Origin: Streptosporangium carneum
Lineage (GTDB): Bacteria > Actinomycetota > Actinomycetes > Streptosporangiales > Streptosporangiaceae
NCBI RefSeq assembly: GCF_027922005.1
Contig: NZ_BSEV01000010.1
Location: 215,001 to 279,000, forward strand
Direction: 5' to 3'
DNA length: 64,000 nt
Part shown: positions 53,449 to 64,000 of the stretch, piece by piece
Layout: the number at the start of each line of letters is the position of its first letter
Numbering within the stretch: the stretch's first letter is position 1
Position numbers and translations under genes: made by a program
Notes under the pieces: generated by a model
What the model was told of the DNA's origin: nothing
The model's input: only the letters and a program-made list of their open reading frames with translations
Databases searched by the model: none

Positions 53449-53478
53449 CTGACACTGTGATCGGCGTTCCGCTATGAT
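53449..53478 (+). promoter_or_regulatory. vegetative promoter for the small gene at 53510
   Basis: CTGACA (53449-53454) and TATGAT (53473-53478) are separated by 18 bp, a close match to the sigma-70/HrdB consensus and rare in this GC-rich sequence. They lie 32 bp before the ATG of the 62-residue gene. Confidence 0.65.
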
Positions 53479-53509
53479 TCGAACGTTGTTTCGATCCTAG
53501 GAAGTCGTC

Positions 53510-53698
53510 ATGGAGTGGGGGCGCGCGATGCAGGAGCTGTCGACCGCGATCGACCACCTGGCCACAGAGGACCCGTCCGAGATTCCCCGTCTCCAGCTCG
53601 CCGAGCAGCTCATCGAGCTGCACTGGCAGATGGCCAGACTCCAGGCCCAGATCGCCCGCCGCACATCCGTGCGACTCCCGGACCTGCAGAACCCCTAG
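53510..53698 (+). CDS. 62-residue helical protein
   Basis: An ATG with an AGGAAG ribosome site 5-10 nt upstream opens a 62-residue frame dominated by one or two amphipathic helices (RLQLAEQLIELHWQMARLQA, then QIARRTSVRLPDLQNP). The pattern looks like a short coiled coil and recalls the beginning of DUF222/HNH endonuclease proteins, but no such domain follows. A consensus promoter upstream supports expression. Function unknown. Confidence 0.6.
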   Translation: MEWGRAMQELSTAIDHLATEDPSEIPRLQLAEQLIELHWQMARLQAQIARRTSVRLPDLQNP

Positions 53699-54184
53699 CG
53701 CGACGACCGCGTCTCCCGGTCGACCGCCCGTCCCTCCGCCCCCGCCCAGGCCGTCCCACAGCCTCCACGCCCGGCAAACCCCTTCACGACGCCCCGGGGC
53801 GTCACACGCCCCCACGCCGGGAGCGCCTCGCCCCTGCCGCGCCCTCGACCGGCGCGCCTTCGCGCTCGCGGTCACCGCGCACCCCGTCCCCATGTCGGGC
53901 AGACGCCGTCCCCGGGGAGCCGAAGGGCGCGGAGACGAAGAAGCCGGCCGGTGGGGCACCGGCCGGCTCTCCCGTCTCCTGAACGGGGCCGTCGCGCTCA
54001 CATGACCGTCGCGCTCACGCGACCGCCCCGGTCAGGAGGCCGCCCCGGTCACGCGACCGCCCCGCCCGCGAGGTTCCACGGATCCCGCGAGGTTCTGCAG
54101 ATCCCACGAGGGAGCGGGCCGCCAGGACCCCAGGCGCCCGGGCGACGGCTCCGAGAGCCCCAGACGGGCAGGGCGTTCGCGCGG
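53699..54184. other. intergenic region with GC-rich imperfect repeats and a terminator
   Basis: No gene is supported. At 53990-54110 imperfect copies of CGCGACCGCCCCGGTCA and CGCGAGGTTC alternate. A 12-bp hairpin at 53942-53968 terminates the leftward secreted-protein transcript. Confidence 0.5.
53942..53968 (-). terminator. terminator of the Ala/Gly-rich secreted protein gene
   Basis: AGCCGGCCGGTG (53942-53953) and its complement (53957-53968) form a perfect 12-bp stem with a GGG loop; read leftward a CTTCTTC tail follows. It lies about 215 bp after the stop codon. Confidence 0.6.
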
Positions 54185-55078
54185 TCACTTCGCGGCGGTC
54201 CCGGTGGTCCCCGCGGTGGTGTCGGCGGCCGAGCCGACGGCTCCGTTGACGGCGCCCGCGCCCTCCGCCGCGGTGGTTCCCAGCAGCGGCGGGAGCTCGT
54301 CGGCGGAGGCCGAGCGGACGAGCGGGGTGGCGGCCCTGACGACCGGCGCGGCCTCGACCGGGGACACCGCGCCCACCAGGGGGGCGACGGCGCCCGCCCG
54401 CTCCGCGCCCCGCGGGACCGCCTGGTCCGTCACGTCGACGAGACCGTTCACCCCGGCCCGGCGCTCGGCGAGCCCCCGGATCCCCTCCAGGGAGGTCTCG
54501 GCGTTCCCGAGGGTCCCTCCGGTCGTCGTGGTGAGGCTGTCGAGGTCGTCGAGGCCCCTGGGACCGACAGGGCCGCCGGGGGCGTCCGCGAGGCCGGTCA
54601 GGCCTTCGGCGTCCTCGGGCAGCGACCACGCGCCGATCCCCGCGCCCGTCGGGGAGCCGTCCGAGGTGAGCTTGTCCGCGGAGACTCCGATGAACTCCTC
54701 GACGGCGTCGGAGACCCTCATCAGCAGGCTCTCGACTCCGTCGGTGCTGGAACCCACCGCCGGAGCGCCCAGCGGCGCGCCGTCCACCGGGACCTCCCAG
54801 GCGCTCGCCAGGCCGTCGGGAACGGTCAGGTCCGCCGGAGAGCCCGCCTGCCGGGCGAGCCGCCCGTCGAGACCGGCCAGCACGGCCCGGCCGTCGACCA
54901 TGCCGCCGGTGAGCCCGCCGATCGTCACGGAGAGGGCGTCGACCGTGCCCCCGCCGCCGAGAACGTCGCGCGCCCGGCCCTGCTCCCGCTCCTGCGACTG
55001 CGCCTGGGCGGGGGCGCAGAGCGCCGCCGCGAAACCGAACGCCGCCACGGACACGACCGCGCTGATGACTCGCCTCAT
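54185..55078 (-). CDS. secreted Ala/Gly/Val-rich protein of unknown function
   Basis: A 297-residue product with signal peptide MRRVISAVVSVAAFGFAAAL and cleavage near APAQA. The mature part is low in aromatics and rich in Ala, Gly, Val, Asp and Ser, with GGLTGGMVDGRAVLAGLDGR, SPVEAAPVVRAATPLVRSA and a C-terminal GAVNGAVGSAADTTAGTT stretch. No enzyme or binding motif is visible. One Cys lies in the signal peptide. It could be a cell-wall-associated or surface-layer-like protein; that is only a guess. Long monocistronic unit with its own terminator. Confidence 0.65.
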   Translation of the reverse strand: MRRVISAVVSVAAFGFAAALCAPAQAQSQEREQGRARDVLGGGGTVDALSVTIGGLTGGMVDGRAVLAGLDGRLARQAGSPADLTVPDGLASAWEVPVDGAPLGAPAVGSSTDGVESLLMRVSDAVEEFIGVSADKLTSDGSPTGAGIGAWSLPEDAEGLTGLADAPGGPVGPRGLDDLDSLTTTTGGTLGNAETSLEGIRGLAERRAGVNGLVDVTDQAVPRGAERAGAVAPLVGAVSPVEAAPVVRAATPLVRSASADELPPLLGTTAAEGAGAVNGAVGSAADTTAGTTGTAAK

Positions 55079-55536
55079 GATTGCCTTTCAGCTTGTAATC
55101 GGCCCGCCTGGTCTTTTGGGAATTCCCAGGAAAGAACGGGCTTGAGACCCTGTGTTACCGGCGGACGCGATACGGAGGGCTACACGAAACGCGCCGGCCG
55201 GAAGCTGCTCGGCATTTGTATCACCGCCGTGCCTGACGCCTCGGCCCGCTCAGGGTGATCGATTTTCCCTTCTGGGCAGGGTCTGGAGCTCCAGCAGGGT
55301 CGTGTCGGGTGACCGCAAAAGGCCACCCGACACAACCGCTAAACATGGAAATAACAGTGCAAGGATCGGCAGCCGGCGCCCCCATATGTCGCTACACAAG
55401 CCGTGAAACCACACAAGGACGAAGACGCGTCATCCTCGCGTCCGATCCGGGGGGCCGGAAAAGAGCCGGAAAAGAGAGGCCCCGGAACGCGACGTCAGAT
55501 TTTCCCGTTGCCTGATGTCCGCTTGACCCGCCCGGA
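55079..55536. other. intergenic region with a 10-bp hairpin
   Basis: The 458 bp hold no supported gene. GTGTCGGGTG (55302-55311) and CACCCGACAC (55324-55333) form a perfect hairpin with a 12-nt loop and no T run; it could end the leftward aminomutase transcript. The left end should contain the promoter of the secreted protein (AT-rich around 55080-55150). Confidence 0.5.
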
Positions 55537-56859
<1,323 letters not shown>

Positions 56860-57032
56860 TAAGGTTTTCCCTCCGGTTTTTATTGCTCTTGATGTAAACC
56901 TCTCCTGCTACTCGCGCGTCCTTGGCGCTTATATACCCGGACGTAACCACACCTATGACCGGTTCCATTACTCGGCAAGTTCACCCTGCGTCATCCTCGC
57001 GATATATCTCGAACAGCCGTACAATCTCTTCC

Positions 57033-57632
57033 ATGACCTCCCCCGAACCCGCACCGCGCGTGTCCGGCACCAACCCCGCGCTGCGCGCCTCAGACGCCGA
57101 CCGCGACCGCGTGGCCACCGTGCTGGGCGAAGCCCTCGCCACCGGCCGCCTCACCAGCGTCGAGCACGCCAACCGCCTCGAAACGACCTACAACGCCGTG
57201 ACCATGGGCGAGCTCGTCCCCATCACCGAGGACCTGCCCGACACCCCGGCCTCGAACGGCGAGCCCGCCGTGGGCAAGCAGGAGGTCAGCGCCGTCTTCA
57301 GCAAGATCGTCAAGGGCGGCCGGTGGCTCGCCGGCCGCCACACGACGCTGAACGCCACCTTCGGCGCGCTGATCGTGGACCTGTCGGACGCCGTGCTGCC
57401 CGGACGGGAGATCACCCTCGAGGTGAACTCCCTCTTCGGCAAGCTGATCGTCAGGGTGCCGGAGAACGCCCACATCATCGACGAGGTCGGCGCGCTGTTC
57501 TCCAAGCGGAGTATCTCCGGCGGCGTCGGCGGCGCCAACGGCCCCGTCATCAGGGTCATCGGAAAGGCCTCCTTCGGAAAGATCATCGTCGCCAGGGAGA
57601 GAACCGACTGGAACCTCCCGGACAGGCCCTGA
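57033..57632 (+). CDS. DUF1707 protein with LiaF-like C-terminal domain
   Basis: From ATG 57033 the product is 199 residues. The DUF1707 (SHOCT-like) part is LRASDADRDRVATVLGEALATG then RLTSVEHANRLETTYNAVTM. The C-terminal ~100 residues are a beta-rich LiaF-like domain (TTLNATFGALIVDLSDAVL, NSLFGKLIVRVPENAHIIDE, FGKIIVARERTDW). No membrane helix is present. TACAAT (57020-57025) lies 7 nt before the ATG with no ribosome site, so the transcript is probably leaderless. Confidence 0.87.
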   Translation: MTSPEPAPRVSGTNPALRASDADRDRVATVLGEALATGRLTSVEHANRLETTYNAVTMGELVPITEDLPDTPASNGEPAVGKQEVSAVFSKIVKGGRWLAGRHTTLNATFGALIVDLSDAVLPGREITLEVNSLFGKLIVRVPENAHIIDEVGALFSKRSISGGVGGANGPVIRVIGKASFGKIIVARERTDWNLPDRP

Positions 57633-57704
57633 TCCCCCCGGCTGCGTCACCGACCGTCAACCACGCCTACGATGCGGACAAAACATCCCGCACGAGGTGA
57701 CCGC

Positions 57705-58751
57705 TTGCCTGATACCGACGCACCCCGCGCCACACCGGCCGCCATGCCGATCGCGCTGGACGCGATGGGCGGCGACCACGCCCCCGACGAGATCGTGGCG
57801 GGAGCCGTACAGGCCGTCAGGGAGCACGGGATCGGCGTCCTCCTCGTCGGCGAGCCGCGCCCTCTCCACGAGGCGCTCTCCCTGCACGGCGCGTCCGCCG
57901 AGATCCCGATCATCCGCGCGGAGGAGGCGCTGGCCATGGACGAGGGGGCCCTGGCCAGCCTGCGCCGCCCGCGATCCAGCATCGCCGTCGCCTGCCACCT
58001 CGTCCGGCGAGGCGACGCCTCGGCCGTGGTGTCCGCCGGATCGACGGCGGGCATCGTGGCCACGGGCAAGCTCAGGCTCCGCAGCCAGCAGGGAGTGCTC
58101 AGACCCGCCATCGCCGTCGCCCTGCCCACCCTGCCGACCCCGACCATCCTGCTGGACGCGGGAGCGAACGCCGAGGTCAAGCCGGAGACGCTGGTGCAGT
58201 TCGCCCACCTGGGAGCCGCCTACGCGGAGACCGCCCTGCGGATCGAGAACCCCAGGGTCGGCCTGCTGACCATCGGCAGCGAACCGGAGAAGGGCAACAA
58301 ACTCGTCAAACGGGCGCACGAGCTGCTCTCCGCGGCTCCCGGGCTGAACTTCGTCGGCAACATCGAGGGACATGACCTGCTCACCGGGGTCGTGGACGTC
58401 ATCGTCACCGACGGCTTCACCGGCAACGTGGCCCTCAAGACCATGGAGGGCAGCGTCCGCTACGCCTTCTCCGAGCTTCGCGAGACGATCCAGGAGAGCC
58501 GCACGGCCAGGATCGGCGGGCTGCTGCAGAGGAAGCGGATCAGGCAGCTGCACCAGCGCCTCGATCCCGAGGTGCACGGCGGAGCCGTACTGCTCGGCCT
58601 GAACGGCACCGTGGTCATCGCGCACGGCGCCTCGCAGGCGAAGGGAGTCAGCGCCGCGTGCGTGCTCGCCACCGAGCTCGCCCGCCACGGAGTGGTGAAC
58701 CGCATCGGCGAACGCCTGGCCGCCTCGCACCGGCCGCACCGCCTCTGGTGA
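57705..58751 (+). CDS. plsX: phosphate acyltransferase PlsX
   Basis: A 348-residue product from TTG 57705, chosen because a GAGGTGA ribosome site precedes it; ATG 57744 is an alternative. PlsX motifs: MPIALDAMGGDHAPDEIVAG at the start of the domain, SAGSTAGIVATGKLRL, and the C-terminal GFTGNVALKTMEGSVRYAFS and LGLNGTVVIAHGASQAKGV segments. It converts acyl-ACP to acyl phosphate for phospholipid synthesis. In other bacteria plsX lies near fatty-acid or ribosomal genes; here it is upstream of argS. Confidence 0.93.
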   Translation: MPDTDAPRATPAAMPIALDAMGGDHAPDEIVAGAVQAVREHGIGVLLVGEPRPLHEALSLHGASAEIPIIRAEEALAMDEGALASLRRPRSSIAVACHLVRRGDASAVVSAGSTAGIVATGKLRLRSQQGVLRPAIAVALPTLPTPTILLDAGANAEVKPETLVQFAHLGAAYAETALRIENPRVGLLTIGSEPEKGNKLVKRAHELLSAAPGLNFVGNIEGHDLLTGVVDVIVTDGFTGNVALKTMEGSVRYAFSELRETIQESRTARIGGLLQRKRIRQLHQRLDPEVHGGAVLLGLNGTVVIAHGASQAKGVSAACVLATELARHGVVNRIGERLAASHRPHRLW

Positions 58752-58915
58752 CCGCCCGGCCGCCTCCTCGCCGTCCGCCGGCGATCCTGCCACTCCGCCG
58801 GCGATCCCGTCGCGAGGCGGAAGGGCGGCTCCCCCCACGCCGACGGCCGTTCCCAAGATCGTGCGATCCCCAACAAATCGCGGGGTCACAACGGGCCAAC
58901 CGATACCCTTGAGAT

Positions 58916-60652
<1,737 letters not shown>

Positions 60653-60660
60653 GCCATTCA

Positions 60661-60703
60661 CCGGATGATCGCCTTGATTCGCCAAATCAAGGCGATCATC
60701 CGG
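60661..60703. terminator. 19-bp perfect inverted repeat after argS
   Basis: CCGGATGATCGCCTTGATT (60661-60679) and its complement (60685-60703) enclose a 5-nt loop. It lies 8 bp after the argS stop. It has no T tract, so it may be a Rho-independent-like stop of the GC-rich actinomycete kind or an RNA-processing site. Confidence 0.6.
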
Positions 60704-60795
60704 CAAAGTTGGGTTCGGCGCGCCTCCCGCCGGGGATGACCGAATCGCACTACGCTGGCGCGGTCATCGGTCACAACTTCGGAGAGTTCTCTGCT

Positions 60796-62253
60796 TTGAG
60801 CACGGACCTGACCGCGAACCCTCACGCCAGGACGGAGTTGCAGCGTTACGCAGAGGCGCTCCTGGCGAACCTGGCCGCCGACGCCACCCGTTCCACGACG
60901 TCCACGATCCCGACGAGCTCGCCGGACGTCCCCGGCTACTGGCTGGCCCCCGCCGTTCAGGCCCTCGTGCTGCTCGTCCGCGGCGAGGACGCGCTCGAAC
61001 CCCTGGGCCGCGCCGCCCAGCTCGACGAGCAGCGGACCGCCCTGTTCCTGTGCCTCGCGCTGGCTCTGTGCGGACAGGGCGACCGGATCCACGCCTCCTG
61101 GATGGGCATCGCCTTCGGCGAGCTGTCACTCGACCAGCCGGTGACCCGTGGCCAGCGCGCGCTCTGGCTCGCCGCCGCCCAGGGCGCGTACGGCCCGGCA
61201 GGCAAGATCTTCGTGCTTCGCAAACTCGACGCGGTCGCCGTGCCCTCGCGGAGCGAGCCCGCCCGGTGGCTGAGCGCCCTGACGCCGCACGAGCCCTCGA
61301 TGGTGGTCCCGCCCTCCCTCGTCGACTTTCCCGAGCTGGCCGAACTGCCCGAGCTCGCCCAGCCGGTGCAGGCGGCGGCCCAGCTGACCCGTCTGCTCGG
61401 CCGCTGCACCGAGATCACCACGACCAGGGCGGGCGCGGGAGGAAAGCCCGCGGGCCGCGCAGGCAGGCCCCCGACCCCGTGGGCCGCGAACGAGACGCTG
61501 AGCGTGCTGCGCCAGCTGATCGGCGCGGACGCCGCCGACTCCCCGGGCTCCCGCGCTTCCGGTGCTTCCGGTGCTTCCGGTGCTTCCGACAAGGCTCAGA
61601 ACGGCCCCGGCGCCCCTGACAGGGCCGCGAACGGCTTCGGCGGGTCGGAGGCTCCCGACAGGGCCGCGAAGCCGCTCACCGACCATCTCCTCGCCGACCT
61701 GCGGGCCTGCTCCGACCCCTCCCTCGCCGCCATCGCGCTGCATGTCGTCGCACCGATCGTGCGGACCGCGGCGGAGGGGCTCGCGAAGGCCACCCAGGTC
61801 TCCCCGCCCGAGTCGGTCACCATGCCGCTCCTGGGGCACCGTGTGATCCTCCGCCCCGGAGGACCGAACCTCGAATCACTGGCCGCCGCCGAACGGCACA
61901 TCGCCGTGGAGAGCGTCCCCGTCAGAGGCAGGCCCTGGCTCGCCTACGCTCTGCTGGCCCTCACGGTCCTGGCCCTGGTCGCCGCGGTCGTCACCCCGTT
62001 CCCGCTGCCCGCCGCCGCGCTGGCGTTGGTGCTGGCCGCCGGGGGAGCGCACCAGCTCTGGCTGCGCCGTGAGCGCGAGCGGGCGGACGCGGAATACGTC
62101 AGGAAGCAGCTCTCCGAGCTGCGGGAGCTGGCCGACGGCGCGGTGTGGGCACTGCACGAGTACGGCCGCGAGGCCGAGAAGCGCGCCCAAGGAGCCAGCT
62201 CCGACCTGGCGGAGCTGACCCGCCTGCTGCGCAGGGGCCCCCGCGCCGGGTAG
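60796..62253 (+). CDS. uncharacterised protein with two C-terminal membrane helices
   Basis: From TTG 60796 (GGAGAG ribosome site; a TACGCT -10-like element lies ~45 bp upstream) the product is 485 residues. The N-terminal ~200 residues are helical with HARTELQRYAEALLANLAAD and LAPAVQALVLLVRGEDALEP (TPR-like appearance, not confirmed). A GASGASGASDK stretch is encoded by four 9-bp tandem repeats near 61552-61588. Two hydrophobic helices (LAYALLALTVLALVAAVVTP and PLPAAALALVLAAGG) near residue 400-430 are followed by a coiled-coil tail (EYVRKQLSELRELADGAVWA). An ATG at 60736 exists but lies before the putative promoter. Family not recognised. Confidence 0.75.
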   Translation: MSTDLTANPHARTELQRYAEALLANLAADATRSTTSTIPTSSPDVPGYWLAPAVQALVLLVRGEDALEPLGRAAQLDEQRTALFLCLALALCGQGDRIHASWMGIAFGELSLDQPVTRGQRALWLAAAQGAYGPAGKIFVLRKLDAVAVPSRSEPARWLSALTPHEPSMVVPPSLVDFPELAELPELAQPVQAAAQLTRLLGRCTEITTTRAGAGGKPAGRAGRPPTPWAANETLSVLRQLIGADAADSPGSRASGASGASGASDKAQNGPGAPDRAANGFGGSEAPDRAAKPLTDHLLADLRACSDPSLAAIALHVVAPIVRTAAEGLAKATQVSPPESVTMPLLGHRVILRPGGPNLESLAAAERHIAVESVPVRGRPWLAYALLALTVLALVAAVVTPFPLPAAALALVLAAGGAHQLWLRRERERADAEYVRKQLSELRELADGAVWALHEYGREAEKRAQGASSDLAELTRLLRRGPRAG

Positions 62254-62277
62254 CCGGACGCCGGGGCGTCACGCAGG

Positions 62278-62670
62278 TCAGGCGGTGGTGATCTCCACCT
62301 CTGCCGGAGCCAGCAGGAAGACCTTCTCCGCGATGCGCTCTATGCGCCCCTCACAGCCGTAGGCCAGTCCTGCGGCGAAGTCGACCATCCTCGTGGCCTC
62401 GGCCGTGCTCATGCAGTTGACGTCCATGATGACGGTCTGGCCTTCGCGGAAGTGCTTTCCGATGGTCGGGGCGTCGTTGTACTTGCGCGGTGTGAGCATG
62501 ACGATCCGCGAGGGCTCGACCATCGCGCGCCAGCGCTTGGCCGCACGCTCGGAAGCCGGCTGCCAGTCCTCCCCCTCGACTTCGACCTCGTCGTCGTAGT
62601 CGTAGGCCTCGTCGTAATCCTCTGCACCGCCCAGGCCAAGGTAGCTCGCCACCTTACGCACTGCCCCCAT
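62278..62670 (-). CDS. sepF: SepF-family cell division protein (FtsZ-associated)
   Basis: A 130-residue SepF: N-terminal amphipathic MGAVRKVASYLGLGG, an acidic linker (EDYDEAYDYDDEVEVEGEDW), and the C-terminal domain RIVMLTPRKYNDAPTIGKHF, QTVIMDVNCMSTAEATRMVD and FAAGLAYGCEGRIERIAEKV. SepF binds FtsZ and membranes at the Z-ring. The canonical actinomycete copy sits in the dcw cluster beside ftsZ; here no division genes are adjacent, so this is probably an additional SepF-like paralogue, of which Streptomyces has several. Divergent from phzF. Confidence 0.88.
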   Translation of the reverse strand: MGAVRKVASYLGLGGAEDYDEAYDYDDEVEVEGEDWQPASERAAKRWRAMVEPSRIVMLTPRKYNDAPTIGKHFREGQTVIMDVNCMSTAEATRMVDFAAGLAYGCEGRIERIAEKVFLLAPAEVEITTA

Positions 62671-62783
62671 CGGCTCGTCCTTTCCTCAGGACCACGCCGT
62701 GCTCGGCCTGTCCCTACAACCTTGGACGGTAACCGACGAAGTAAGGTTCGCCGCGCGACACGCCCAGCGCATATTCCCACTTT

Positions 62784-62852
62784 GTACGGCTAGCGCACCG
62801 GTCTGCTCGGTCCCTCTACCCGTTCTGGGACGCTTATCTCCCGTACGGCTAG
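62784..62852 (+). promoter_or_regulatory. duplicated GTACGGCTAG element upstream of phzF
   Basis: GTACGGCTAG occurs identically at 62784-62793 and 62843-62852, 59 bp apart, in the divergent sepF/phzF region. The right copy leads directly into TAGGGT, a -10-like element ending 8 nt before the phzF ATG. They may be duplicated promoter or operator half-sites. Confidence 0.4.
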
Positions 62853-62861
62853 GGTTACGTC

Positions 62862-63653
62862 ATGCATATCTATACAGTCGATTCGTTTACTGATCAGTTT
62901 TTCAAGGGTAACCCCGCAGGAGTCTGCCTACTCGACAACGCGGTCCCGGACGCCTGGATGCAGTCCCTCGCAGCCGAGATGAGGCACTCCGAGACATCTT
63001 TCCTGCTCAGCGGGGCGACCGACGACGAGCCGTACTCCCTCCGCTGGTTCACACCGGCGGTGGAGGTCGAGCTGTGCGGGCACGCGACCCTGGCGACGGC
63101 GCATGTGCTGTATTCCACACGATCAGTTCCGGAAACCCTCAGGTTCGCGACAAAGAGTGGAATCCTGTCCACAAACAGAGACGAAACAGGTCTGATCAGC
63201 ATGGATTTTCCCGCCAAGGTCCTTGAGGAGGTGAGTCCGCCGGAAGGGCTGGTGGACGCGCTCGGGGTCGAGCCTCGCTGGGTCGGTAAGAACGAGTGGG
63301 ATTACCTGGTGGAGGTCGAGTCCGAGGAGACAGTGCGGACCGTCTCCCCTGATTTCCGCGCGCTGGAAGCCGTGGACGCGAGAGGGATCATCGTGACGGC
63401 CCAAGCATCGCAGCCGGGCGCTGACTACGTCTCCCGATTTTTCGCCCCCAGAGTGGGCATCCCCGAGGACCCGGTGACCGGCTCCGCCCACTGCGCGCTG
63501 GCGCCCTACTGGTCGGACAGGCTCGGCCCTGAGACTCTGGTCGGCGCCCAGATCTCCCAGCGCGGCGGCCTGGTCCGTACGACCATCCGAGGCGACCGGG
63601 TCGAGCTGGCAGGACGCGCGGTGACCGTTCTCTCCGGCAAGCTCCACATCTAA
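62862..63653 (+). CDS. PhzF-family isomerase/epimerase-fold protein
   Basis: A 263-residue protein of the PhzF/diaminopimelate-epimerase fold: N-terminal FTDQFFKGNPAGVCLLD (GNPAGV), the catalytic Glu in RHSETSFLL, the ELCGHATLATAHVLY motif and the C-terminal DPVTGSAHCALAPYWSDRL motif. Most bacterial members are of unknown substrate; true phenazine PhzF occurs in phz operons, which are absent here. A ribosome site is not evident, and TAGGGT lies about 7 nt before the ATG, so the mRNA may be leaderless. Confidence 0.9.
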   Translation: MHIYTVDSFTDQFFKGNPAGVCLLDNAVPDAWMQSLAAEMRHSETSFLLSGATDDEPYSLRWFTPAVEVELCGHATLATAHVLYSTRSVPETLRFATKSGILSTNRDETGLISMDFPAKVLEEVSPPEGLVDALGVEPRWVGKNEWDYLVEVESEETVRTVSPDFRALEAVDARGIIVTAQASQPGADYVSRFFAPRVGIPEDPVTGSAHCALAPYWSDRLGPETLVGAQISQRGGLVRTTIRGDRVELAGRAVTVLSGKLHI

Positions 63654-63922
63654 TACGACGCCCGAAGATCCTCCCAAGTTCCCCGCACCTCCCACCCCAT
63701 CGCTTCTCGCCGCCCCGGCACCGACCGGCTCCACCAAAAAATCATGCCAACTCCTACCGACAGAAGCGGCGGACAGCACCGGGAGGCCCGGAAAGCTGGA
63801 GAAGAAAAGACCACGTAGAGGCGCCCGGAGACGGCAGGCAGCCGGAACACGAAGGGAACAGGGAGCAGAGAAAAGGGTCCGGTCCCGCACACGGAATGGC
63901 CCGGGAAAAGTCCCGGAAACGC

Positions 63923-63957
63923 AAAGAAGGGCCACCCCGAACGGGGTGACCCTCCTT
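63923..63957 (-). terminator. terminator of the leftward rRNA operon
   Basis: AAGGGCCACCCCG and CGGGGTGACCCT form a long stem with a very small loop (about 63927-63953). Read leftward it is followed by CTTCTTTGC. It stands immediately downstream of the 5S rRNA 3' end. Confidence 0.7.
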
Positions 63958-63965
63958 GAAAGATT

Positions 63966-64000
63966 GTCCGGCGGCGACCTACTCTCCCACACCGTCCCCG
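63966..64000 (-). rRNA. rrf: 5S rRNA, 3' end only
   Basis: Read on the minus strand, the last 35 bases are GGGGACGGTGTGGGAGAGTA then GGTCGCCGCCGGAC, the highly conserved 3' end of actinobacterial 5S rRNA. The gene continues beyond the right window edge, so a 16S-23S-5S operon transcribed leftward is expected there. The exact 3' base is set by analogy. Confidence 0.9.

Noticed and set aside
53465..53500. TTCGAA-containing sequence before the 62-residue gene considered as a T-loop of a tRNA
   Set aside because: No acceptor or anticodon stems surround it; the stretch is better explained as a -10 promoter with a small dyad.
62862..63653. Phenazine biosynthesis
   Set aside because: Only a PhzF-fold protein is present; no phzA-G neighbours exist, and most such proteins are unrelated to phenazines.

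Overview
The window is high-GC actinomycete chromosome. Codons have strongly G/C-biased third positions, GTG and TTG starts are frequent, and many families are actinobacterial: DUF397/DUF5753 pairs, DUF2530, DUF3027, DUF3263, DUF1707, XPB-type helicase, HelR, SepF, and a GroEL under tandem CIRCE elements. The mix fits Streptosporangiales (Streptosporangium/Nonomuraea-like) or a related filamentous order; that placement is inference from gene content. Most of the window reads as core chromosome. The left 13 kb is more accessory, with gene relics, small repeats and regulator/target pairs.

Layout: 0-1 kb, a truncated DUF5753 regulator with two DUF397 proteins. 1.1-9.4 kb, a secreted four-repeat protein, relics of an alcohol dehydrogenase and of an NRPS condensation domain, thpR, a marR/MFS pair, an amine oxidase divergent from a TetR gene, and short repeats. 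9.5-11.9 kb, a DedA/histidine kinase/response regulator operon with overlapping genes. 12-20 kb, a secreted PAF-acetylhydrolase-like lipase, a purine permease, DUF2530, a very large GHKL (sacsin/Hsp90-like) ATPase and DUF3027. 20-32 kb, MFS, cold-shock protein, HAD phosphatase, TetR, then a helicase block (helicase-associated protein, GYGQ-rich membrane protein, XPB, HelR). 32-38 kb, GNAT, groEL with two CIRCE elements, csp, then a MoaD/CysO-like sulfur carrier and a threonine-synthase homologue behind a SAM-I riboswitch, and a sigma factor. 38-43 kb, trehalose synthesis (otsA, otsB) with an MFS gene, DUF3263 and a SAM hydrolase. 44-50.4 kb, a complete oligopeptide ABC importer. 50.9-52.7 kb, a polysaccharide/teichoic-acid type ABC exporter. 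52.7-63.7 kb, PEBP protein, lysine 2,3-aminomutase, DUF1707 protein, plsX, argS, an unknown membrane protein, sepF and phzF. The right edge is the 3' end of a 5S rRNA gene, so an rRNA operon transcribed leftward enters here.

The most informative locus is 35.6-37.4 kb. A SAM riboswitch lies in front of a gene that sequence alone would call threonine synthase, followed by a small sulfur-carrier protein. This argues for methionine (homocysteine) synthesis through a protein thiocarboxylate rather than for threonine synthesis. Other points of interest are a secreted protein whose four repeats each carry a cysteine pair that is lost as a pair in the last repeat, a FUS-like GYGQ low-complexity protein inside the helicase block, and relics that record gene loss in the left part.

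No CRISPR array, insertion sequence, prophage or tRNA gene was recognised. Functional calls come from reading motifs in the translations; no database search was run.
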